Assembly: GCA_038501625.1 (NCBI GenBank)
Contig: JAZAYU010000012.1
Coordinates: forward strand, 6,696,001 to 6,760,000
Reading direction: 5' to 3'
Length of the DNA: 64,000 bases
Origin: Corbicula japonica
Taxonomy: Eukaryota > Mollusca > Bivalvia > Venerida > Cyrenidae
Positions 13,301 to 25,300 of this stretch are shown here, one piece after another. Below the pieces are notes generated by a model. That model had not been told where the DNA came from. It did not search any database and was given only the letters and a program-made list of their open reading frames with translations. Numbering within the stretch: position 1 is the first letter of the stretch; every line of letters starts with the position of its first letter. A program made the translations under genes and the position numbers.

Positions 13301-16300
13301 GACCTCAGTTTAACGTCACTTCGAAAGACTGTTAGTAATTCTTTAGTTGGAGTAGCGGGGTATCAAACCAGCAATCCCTGGACTCAGAGGCAGACACGCT
13401 AACCACTGAGCTAATGATCTGCTCTCAGGAGTCATCAACTGACCAGAAGCATTTTATTAACCATGCTTGATGACAGTAGATCAAACTGTTCTTAAGTTAT
13501 TGACTTGAAACCGATTTTTAATGAAAGGTCATTCTGACCTTATCTTTGACTTATTACACATTCAAACTCCTATAAACAAGAGTTCACCATAGGTTGAGCA
13601 GTTCTTCAATTGTTGGTTAAAAACCCAGTTTTTAATAAGGTTACTGTGACCTCGACCTTTTCCTTACTTGATTTTCATGGCAATAGGCCTAAAAAGGAAG
13701 AGTCATCTATCAGGTTTTTTTCCCTTATATAACAGATGCCAAAATATGGCATCTTCCTAAGACAAAATAGGTAACTTTTTTCCTCTTTCCAAGACGAAAA
13801 TTTCCCCACGAAAATCAAATTTCCCCATCAAAAATAGCCACAAATGCGTGAAAAGACAATTTCAATCAAAACTTGGTGCCTGTAGGTCAACCTGTTCTTT
13901 AGTTAAAGATTGGAAACAAAATTTTATTTAAAAGTCAATGTGACCTTGAACTTTTACCTTGACCCCCGAACAGTAAGGGTTATCTACTTCCTCAGACCAA
14001 TCGCCCAATCAAATTTAGTGACTGTAAGACATTTATGGACATAAAATCATACCACAACATTAAACATGCTTTACAAATGGGCGTGTAATAATTAATACCC
14101 CACAAATATCATTGAATTTCCTAAGTTTTGCTTTACCTCTTTGGTTTACCTTCAGAAATTAAATAAAACGATTTATGGTGTTTTTTTGTAAATTTTAAAT
14201 TTTTTACAGTTTACCTTCTGAGGCATCTTTCCAAGAACATATTCCAACTGTAGATCTACAGGGTATCGCTTATGGTCACCGCCAGCATCTGCCATTTCAT
14301 TGGTTGATCCATTGGTCACATGATCATTATCTTGATTGCCATTGGCTAATCCACTGATTGCAGGTTTCCCTTCTTGAAAGCCATCGGCTGATCCATTAGT
14401 CACATGACAATTAGCATGATTGCCATTGGCTAATTCACTTGTTTCAGGTTTGTCTTCTTGAAAGCCATTGGCTGTTCCATTGGTCACATGACTGTCCAAT
14501 TCACCAAAGTTACCAGATCTTTCTCCATGGACTATGTCATCAGATTTTTGCACATTATTAACATCTCTGTTTTGCTCAAGAGAATTAACAGAACCAATTA
14601 AATCTGAACTATGCAAATCACGGTCTATTTTCTGTTTTTTCTGATTTGAACAACATCGTTCAAAATGTTGCTTTTTGCCACTGGATGGAAAATTTTCCAG
14701 ACAAATCTGCAAAAACATTAATCAAACAATTTTTTAAGTTAAACAAAAAGTAAAAAGGAAATGTTTCATTCATATAAAATCTTTTAAAAGAACACACAAA
14801 TTTCAATTATGAAAATGAATAAACACATTTCTTTCAAGTTATAATGAACTAATGAAAGAAAACCTGAGACCAGTCTCAAATCTCATGCATCTGATTGGCT
14901 GAAATGGTGACCAGTCTCATTTTTATGATCTTAGGCCTAGCTTAGAATTCACACGAGTCAAAGAAAATATTTTAACTAACAGGAACATATGCCTGCCAAG
15001 ACATACAGTGAATGTAAGGATCATATTAATTTGTGCAAGATTACGGATGAAACACTGACAAAACACTGACTATACATTTAGTTTTTTTTATATTTTTACA
15101 AACCTTTTTACCATAACTTTCCATCTCTGCTATCAGTAATCATTGTCTTATAAAACCCTTTACTCTGTATTATATGCATTTCATTGCATGTATGACCAGT
15201 TTAAATCCAGATCAGCTGGCAAATCTATGCCGTCTGATCAGGAACTGAACGTGTCCCTTTTAGGTAAAAAATAACCAAATAAATCAAAAAGCGAACAGTG
15301 CAGATCCTGATCAGATTACACAGATAACTTCCATCCCCGCCTTCAGTTACCTTGCCATCACCTGTGACAGTGCCAACAAACACGACGGGACATCGCTCCC
15401 TCTCCCCAATCTTCCTCAGCACCTCTTTGTTCTCCTGCGTCAGCAGTATGGCGTTGGTTTCCTGGTACTCGGCTCCCCACAGCTCCAGGATGCTGATGGT
15501 TGGATCCCCTAACTGGAAGTCTGAGGCTCGGATAATGGCTCCTGCTGGTTCCACAATCTCCTTCAATACGTTTCCTACAGAACATACAACTCCTTACAAA
15601 TAAGCTTGCAAACTGGAATTTAATTAAACCTGGCATATTATTCAATAAATTTAGAAAAAAAGCTTTTTTCAACCTACATAAATTAATAACAAAATCGGTA
15701 CTTTAAGCATTGAGGATATGAAAAAACATTTTTAATGTTAAAAGTGTGTCAAGCCAGCAGAAACTTAGACTTTAAACAATGTAATGTTTTTGATATTGCA
15801 ATGAAAGCAACAGATTATCAACTAAATTCTAATACTTTTGCTTCTGAATATGTAGAATGCCAACACCAAAATATTATCATGACACAGTTTATAAGCTGAT
15901 TTTGAAATAGTGAAATTGTTATAACTCCATATGAGTAAAGAAGGTAGTTACAACTCTTTTGCACGCAACCAATGAGTTGTTAAAATGAGTTTTTAAACAG
16001 CAAAGTTGAAAAAGAATTATTGCAAACTTTTTCACAGCAATGGAAATTTTGTGTGGGTGTCAACATCACAACCACTACTTTTACTTCAACATAATCAATC
16101 TGTTAACCCTTTCCTCCACAGATACACCTTAATTGCAAGGGCGAACAGTTTAGATTCAGATCAGCTGGCACATCCATGCCGTCTGATCAGGATCTAAACT
16201 GTTCGCTTTTTGATTCGTTAGGTTGTCTTTGACCAAAATGCCACCTGTGTAGATCCTGATCAGACAGCACGGATGTGCCCGCTGATCTGGATCTACACTG

Positions 16301-19300
16301 GTTGCACACGCGTGAATAGGCTTATATATGGAGGAAAGGGTTTAAATGCTAACTGGCCAAGTAGTTTAAAATTTTAACGATAGCACTGCCTGCAGGTGGC
16401 TGATGCTTGTCTGTTTTGAATACAATGTAGATTCAAAATAAAAATTTAACCCTTTCCTCCATATATACACATTTTTACGCATGTGCGACCAGTGTAGATC
16501 CAGTTCAGCCTGCACATCCATGCCGTCTGATCAGGATCTGCAATGGTTGCATTTTGGTCAGAAATAACCTAAGGCATCATAAAGTGAACAATGTATATCC
16601 TGATCAGACGGCACGGATGTGCGGGCTGATCTGGATCTACACTGGTCGACCATGTAATGAAGGTGTGTCTATGGAGGAAAGGGTTAAGAAGATTGAAGAT
16701 TTTTTATGACATGACTATATAACACAATGCAGTCTACAGATATGAGGAGGTTTACAATCTGGTGAAAATTGAATTGTTACTAACAAAAGTGAACCTTTAC
16801 AAAAACTTTACCAAGATTCTGTTAAAATGGGGTTTAACTAATGAATAGGAGCAAGGCTATAATTCAGTCTACAGATATGAGGTGGTTATTATAATGTCAA
16901 ACAATTGGGAGAAAATTCAAAGATATAACTTGAATTGTTACAAAAAAGCAGTCTTATAATGCAGTTAGGTAACATATCCAAACTGTAGCTTTAATGGTTA
17001 CTGAGAAAACTGGATCTGAACAATTAAATGAATGCAAATTCTTAGTTTAAAGTTTAACTGACACATGCTTAGTTTCCAACAAAATACTTTTCAATTTATG
17101 TAATTACCAATATCTCATATAAATAAATCAAGTCATGCACAAAAAAACGCCATAAATTAGCATTGACTTCCACAAATTCAGTGCTCCAAAAATCACTAGC
17201 ATTTCGGACTTAATATCCATGACGTCATTGGATCTTTCGTGCTTATGAACGATAGTGTAAACAGTACACTTATTTGATTATATTTACAGTGTTTTGATGA
17301 TAAATTTTAATGACAGGGATATTTTTGCTGTGATCGATTGTAAACAAACAATCAAACCAAAAGGATATTAGCTTCTTTAGATACTCGGAGGAGAATACAG
17401 AAAATTTCGGTTTAAATATGAAAAAGGAAAGGGCTGTATGCAAAGACCTATTGTCCCAGTAAAGGTTTGCATATCTGCAAACACGATTAATATCGGCATC
17501 GTTTTGTTTTAAGTCCAATTAATAATAATATATAAATATCACATCCCATTGGGGGAAACAGTACGAAATGTTAACCTGAGAGAAGTAATGTCAACCGAGG
17601 CGTTAGCTGAGGTTGACATTACCTTCTCAAGGGTTAACATTTCGTACTGTTTCCCCCGATGGGATGTGATATTTATTTATTTATTTCACCGAACATTTGT
17701 TTTTTTAGAGATCTAAAATCTAAATATTCTATGCAGTTCGCTGTATAATAAGCCAAGACGGACATGATGTATTTACTGAACAAAATGAAAATAGTATATT
17801 ATTTTTACTACTCAATACCAAAACAACCATTTTTGCGAACACATTAACTAAGAACCATCCCCGTAAGGATATATCCACGGAACGGTTTTAGTTGATTTTC
17901 GCATGATCAGCATGCATAAACGCTAAATGAAACTGTAAGTTAAATGTTATTTGATCGTACATCTACATTTTATTGCATGTCCAATGAAAAATGGCTACAT
18001 GGGATATATGGCTTCCGTACCTGTAATTTACAGATATTTAATCGTCATAATCGGACTACTTGTGTTTTGGAAAAATTGGAACCGGACCACGATAAGTATC
18101 TTAACATGTGGCATTATATTGGACATGCACAACGCGTGCAAATATAATTTGCGAATCAGTATTATGTCCGCCGTTAATACTATTAGCCTATAAATCTTAC
18201 GTGCTTGTACAAAGACACTATTAAAACGTTCCGAAGGCCGATCGAAAAAGGCAGCAGCATCGGAGTTGATGTTAGTGTTTGCAAAAATTATGTGGAAATG
18301 AAAAAAAAAATCAAATACTAGCAAAATTGCGGACACAGGATAACGTTATTGTCACATTTACTATGTTATACTATACGCGACAGATACCCATCATAGCGAA
18401 CTGCAATCCAATGACATCATCAGTAAACACAAGTTGTTCCCCTTAGATTTTTCGTACCGTGAAATGCGCACCCGAATTTTACAGAATTAATTTAACCAAT
18501 TCTCGTGTAAATTGTATCATTTGATCATAAAACGATTTTCTTTAAATTCAGAATAACATATTTAGTAAATTTAGTGCAAAATTTATAAAAGTTAGTATTC
18601 ATTTTTTCAGTTTTTCTTTAAAAGGAGCATACCAAGAACAGAATGCATTCATGAGATAGACAACTTATCTCTGCCCAAGATAAGTTTCCAAGCTGTTACT
18701 TCAATGGTAAATGAGAAAAAGTTAACTTAACTCTTTACTGCATGGGATACAGCTGTTATCCCATGGTAAAAAGTGTAGATCCAGATCAACATAAATATGT
18801 GCACCGTCTGCTCATGTGAAAACAATACTTATTTGGTCAAAATTTAGTAATTAAAGGGTTGTAACTCCAGAGTGACAAGTGCACTGTAGATGGTTTTCTA
18901 ATCTGGCAGAATTTTTATGGGCAAAAACATTTCAGCTTTTCATGTTGAAGAGCAAACAGTTATATCCTGGTCAAATATCAGCAATAAAAGGGATATAATT
19001 CTGGAGTAACTAGACAATCTCCCTGGCTATTAATCTTGGCCAAGATCTTATGCCAATAAACATTCTGCTTAAGTTTAGTTAAGATCTGATAAAATCCATT
19101 AAAAATTGCTTGAGTTTAAGAGCAGACAACTGTTGTGTAACCAGCCACTGCAGATGTTCCCATAATACATCACGTTTTTCAAACAGGCGTACAAAACCAG
19201 CAATCTGTGGATGTAAAACCTCTTTAGAAAATTATATCATTTTTTCTCGGAAATTATACCAAGGTTATTGATTATTAAAATTATAAAATAAGAAAAAAAT

Positions 19301-22300
19301 GATCTTAGGTCAGTAATTTAATAACTGATTAATTACAATTCTTAAATTTAACAGGAAACAATTATAAGATCTTTTCTGTAACAGGTTTTTTTAAGTACAC
19401 GTCAGAATGTTGTAATTATATTCAAAATAACAAAGTTTTCTCTATTTTTCCCTTTCATTTTAGTTTCATCAATGAACAAACCCAATTTTATTTTTTTTTA
19501 TTTTTGTTTGAAACTAAATATTATAATAGTTCACCGATCAAGCCAAAATATAAAGTCTTTAGTAGTTAATTGAAATGGGCGATTCCAGGGAGTCCCAGAT
19601 TGAAATATAATGAAATAATTGTAAAAATCACAAAATTGACCTGATACAGTAGTCATTATCTATTTTATCCCCTTTAATCTTATTCTAAAATTATTTCTGG
19701 TGAATGAATAACAGAAGTGTGTGAGGAGAACATGTGAAACAAGACATATCACGTGGTCTTCTGATCTTAGAATGAATTTCTTTATTTTTGCTTGGGCAAA
19801 TGATACTATACACCATTTTTAATTTGCAAAACTATTAATTTTCCAATGTTTCTCTAATCATTGCAATTATAAATACAATTATCCTAGTTTATTCTAATAA
19901 TTGGTGATGTGCAGTAACGTATTTGTCCGACATTATTCAATGGTTTTTATTCCGTTCTTGCTCTAAGATGACGATATGAAGCTTGCACGAAATGTTGACC
20001 TGAAAACAGGATCATACCATTTCCTCCAGCTCCCTGGTCGTGTATACTGGCTATTGGGTTTTTATCACCCAACTCCACACACGCTCGGATCAGACGATTC
20101 AACTTCTGCTCCATCTCCGCATCTCCTCGTTGTACCGCACCGAAGTCTAGCTCCACCTTGTTATCTCCCTGCACCTGCACTGAGGAGGCGGCCCCACCTC
20201 CCACTCCAATACGATACACTGGCCCGCCAACCTTTGCAACCTCCATGCCTAAGGAAGAAATAAAGTGAAAAACTATTAATCAATCTACACTGGACTGGGC
20301 AAAAGTGTTCTTAACTCCTTCCTTCATATATACACCTTTTTACATGTGTGCAACCAATGTAGATCCAGATCAGCATGTACATGAGTGCTGTCTGATCAGG
20401 ATCTTAACTGTTCGCTTTTTGTTAAGAAATAACCTAATAAATTAACAAGAGGGTCCATAGGACCCTGGGTCCCTCACCTGTCAACAACTGCTCAATGGTT
20501 GCAAGAGTTGTGTGCAAGTTTGTTAAAATCATATCAAAAAATAATGCTGCTAAAATTAACTATTTAACAATATGTAATAAAACTAGTGACCCCCGGGGCA
20601 GGGCAATTTTTGACCCCAGGAGAATAATTTGAAAACAAGTTTTGTAGAGGACCACTACATGATGACACATACCAATACCAAGGTTCTAGGCCTTGTGGTT
20701 TTAGAGAACAAGATTTTTTATGTTTTCCCTTTATAAGTCTATGTAGATGACAAATTGACCCCTGGGGCAGGTCCATTTTTGACCCAGGGGGATACTTTGA
20801 TCAATTTTCGTAGAGGACCACTCGATGATACCCAATATCTAAGCTCTAGGCCTTACGGTTTCAGAGAAGATTTTTAAGATTTTTAGTTTTCCCTATATAA
20901 GTCTATGTAAAACAAGTGACCCCTGGGGCGGGGCCATTTTTGACCCCAGGGGGACAGGAGGACCACTAGATGATGCTGTATATCAAATATTATGGCTCTA
21001 GGCCTTGTGGTTTTAAAGAAGATTTTTAAAGTTTTTCCTTTCCGTTGCCATGGCAACCAGAGTTCTGCATGGAATTCAATTCTTTGAACAATTTTCAAAG
21101 GGGACCACCCAAGAAACATTCCTGGGAAGTTTGGATGAAATTGGCTTAGCGATATATGAGAAGATGTCGTTTAAATGAAAAGTATATGGATGGACAGACG
21201 CCGGACAAATTGCGATTAAAAAGCTCACCTTGTCACTAAATAGCTAGAAGTTTTTCCTTTCCGTTGCCATGGCAACCAGAGTTCTGCATGGAATTCAATT
21301 CTTTGAACAATTTTCAAAGGGGACCACCCAAGAAACATTCCTGGGAAGTTTGGATGAAATTGGCTTAGCGGTATATGAGAAGATGTCGTTTAAATTAAAA
21401 GTATACGGACGGACGGACGCCGGACAAATTGCGATTAAAAAGCTCACCTTGTCACTTAATAGCGAACAATGCAGATACTGATCAGACGGCATGGATGACA
21501 CTGTTCACCCACGCCATAAAGGCATATATATGGAAAAAAAAGGTTAATACAGGGCCCAAGATCATAAAACTGAGATTGGAGACCAGACTCAAATCTCAAG
21601 GATCTGATTGGCTGAAATGGCGACTGGTCGCCATTTCAGCCAATCAGATCCTTGAGATTTGAGTCTGGTCTCCAGCTTAAGTTTTATGATCTTGGGCCCA
21701 GGGGTGCTCTAAATTAGGATAGTCTTTATGAAGAATTTTACTGTTGAAGATATTGTTGTTGTTGTTTTCAATTAAATATCTTCTTTTTTTATTTCATAAG
21801 CGAAATAAAAATGATATTTCACAGAAACATTTTATTTCATGTTTTCTTGTCTGCAAAAATTGTGAAGGAAGGTAGTAAGGTTTTAAAAAAGTAGTTCGGC
21901 AAAAACAGTGAAAACAGTAACAGTAATTCAGTTTTAGGACAAGGAAAATGCCAATTTTATTACACTGAGAGAACTCCTTTACTAACTATAAAACATTAAA
22001 AAAAATATAAATTGCATATAATTACTTCAATATTAATACATATTATCTGTGAACAAATCAAGGTTCATTTTTAGCAGAGCATTTCAACATTTAATCCTTT
22101 CCTCCAAAGATACACCTTTTTTCGTGGGCGAACAGTTTAGATCCATCTTAGGCACATCTTTGCCTCTAATCAGGATCATAACTATTCGCTTTCTGATTTG
22201 TTAGGTTATTTCTGCCCAAAACGCAACCAGTGTATCCGTGCCATCTGATCATGATCTGCACTGGTCGCACATGCATAAAAATGTGTATATATGGAGGAAA

Positions 22301-25300
22301 GGGTTCATCTTTATGAGCCTGTTGAAAATTGATTTTTCATTCTGTTTTTCTAATTTTGAATATCACAGGTTAATGGCCATATATATATAACTCCCTGATT
22401 CTTGGATAACTGACATAATAGACCAGTTTATTCAAAGAAATATTTTTTGGTTGAAGCAATGTATAAACGTATTCCTTACCACTACTTTGTGGAATATGGC
22501 TGTATTCCAAGGGGAAATCGAGTAGATCCAGGATCAGCCTGCACATCCGTGCCATCTGATCAGGATCTACACTGTAAGCTTTTAGATTCATTGAGTAATT
22601 TCTGACCAAGATGTGACCAGTGTAAATCCAGAACAGATGTGTCAGCTGACCTGGATATACAATGGTCACACAAGTGCCTAAACCTGATCACATGCCGTAA
22701 AGGGTTAAAACAACTTAAGTGCCTCAAATCTCTGAGAACAGAGCATAATTGTATATTAACATTACCAACAATAATAAAAGTGCCACTAAACCTTTGCTAG
22801 CTGTGACCTTGACAATATGCGACCCCTCCAGCTGACCCATGCCACCACTAAACATGATTGGCTTGATGTACTCTCGGCGGTCCCCTTCTGCTACTTCCAT
22901 GCCAAACGAGCGTGCAAACCCTGCCAGAACCGGCTCCCCGAACTTGTTACCGTAATCAGAAGCACCATTACTGGCCTCCACAGCAATCTCAACAGGCGAG
23001 GCAAAATTTGAAGGGTACTCAACCGTGCCGTCTTCCCACGGTAGAATGTAACCTAAAACATTGTCAATATTATAACACTTTACTCCATGAGATATGGCTT
23101 ATATCCCATAGGTGATCGTGTACAGGGCTTTTTTCACCATGGGAATATGACCCATACCCAGGGATTAGGAAATTTCACGTCGTTTTGTCTGAAAAAGGGA
23201 TTTTTTTCATCCTTAGGAAATTCCCATATTCTTGATTATCAATCACATGTAATTTTTGGATTTAAGAAACAAATAATGCCTGATTTACTAACAAGCTACA
23301 ATATTTTATTAGTGAAATGACACAGGTAACACAGGTTTTAATCAGAACCTGCATGTTGTGCCATTTTTAACATGACCAAATATCGGCTATGACCGAAAAA
23401 GGCCTTGGTGCAGCAGGGCTTTTTCAGCTAGTCTCACGGGGCCGATAATCGGCCCCATTCCAAATGCCAAATAGGGACCATTTTTCCCAATTTCAAGAAA
23501 AAAATTCCCATTTCAACAGAAATAACTTATTTTGCCTATAAAATAGAAACAAACAAGAGAATGTAATCAATGGACTTTTCATATTAAAAATTAGTTTGTT
23601 TACTTTTGATCAGTGATCTGTTAAACCTACATTCCTTGAATCTATGTATGCAACCTGTTTAAAACCACTATATAACCTGTCAAAAAATTCCCAATTTCAG
23701 CAGGGGCCTTTTTCCCAAATACCCCTGAAAAAGCCCTGAGTAGATCCAAATCATTATGCACATCTATACTGATCAGGATCTACACTATTTGCTTCTTGAA
23801 TGTACTTTGTCAAAAGACAATATAATGAATTTAAAAGCAACTATATTAGAACAAAATATCAGTTTGCAAATATAGCAGAACAACATCAGTCTGCACATCT
23901 ATCTAGACTGATCTGAATCTACACTGGAGACTGACCTGGATCTACACTGGTTGCACATCGGATAAAACCCTTATCCATGGGGTAAATGATTGAACTAAAC
24001 TGCAATTAATTAACCCTTTCCTCCATATACACATCTTTACAGCATTTGTGCATTCTGATCAGGATCTAAACTGTTCGCTTTTATTCGCTTTTAGATTCAT
24101 GAGGTTATTTCTGACCAAGATGGGACCAGTGTAGATCCAGATAAGATGGTACATGTGTTCTAGACTGGTTGCACATGCATTTAAAAGTGTTTGTATCATG
24201 TAAAGGGTTAAATAAAGCAATAGATTTTATTGAACTTCAATTAATTATTTATTTATTTCAAGAAGATATTTCACCAAGTTTTACACCAATTACACAGAAG
24301 AAAACTTATGTGCATGAGGTCTTTAAATAAAACAAGCATAAAACAAAACAAAAATAAAACTCAGTTGACCTTTTACTCAAAACAAGTGCTTCAAGAAACA
24401 AGAGGGCCATAATGGCCCTATATCGCTCACCTGAGTACAAAAGTACTCTCTGCTTGTGGTTTCAGACAAGAAGATTTTTAAAGTTTTGCCTATACAAGTC
24501 TATGTAAAATGAAGTGACCCCTGGGGCGGGGCAAATTTTGACCCTAGGAAAATAATTTGAACAATCTTTGTAGAGTTCCAATAGAGGATGATAAATGCCA
24601 AATATCTAAGCTCTAGGCCTTGTGGTTTTAGACAAGAAGATTTTTAAAGTTTTGCCTATACAAGTCTATATAAAATGAAGTGACCCCTGGGGCGGGGCCA
24701 ATTTTGACCCCAGGGAAATCATTTGAACAGTCTTTGTAGAGTTCCACTAGAGAGTGCTAAATGCCAAATATCAAAGCTCTAGGCCTTGTGGTTTCAGACA
24801 AGAAGATTTTTAAAGTTTTTCCTATATAAGTCTATGTAAAATGAAGTGACCCCTGGGGTGGGGCCAATTTTGACCCCAGGGAAATAATTTGAACAATCTT
24901 TGTAGAGTTCCACTAGAGGATGCTAAATGCCAAATATCTAAGCCGTAGGCCTTGTGGTTTCAGACAAGAAGATTTTTAAAGTTTTTCCTATACAAGTCTT
25001 TATAAAATGAAGTGACCCCTGGGGCGGGGCCAATTTAGACCCCTGGGAAATAATTTGAACAATCTTTGTAGAGTTCCACTAGAGGATGCTAAATGCCAAA
25101 TATCTAAGCTCTAGGCCTTGTGGTTTCAGACAAGAAGATTTTTAAAGTTTTACCTATATAAGTCTATGTAAAATGAAGTGACCCCTGGGGCGGGGCCAAT
25201 TTTGACCCCAGGGAAATTATTTGAACAATCATTGTAGAGTTCCACTAGAGGGTGCTAAATGCCAAATATCTAAACTCTAGGCCTTGTGGTTTCAGACAAG

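Noticed and set aside
13350..13425. A functional tRNA gene on the minus strand
   Set aside because: The A-box is good but the B-box is decayed and it continues into a SINE body; no intact cloverleaf.
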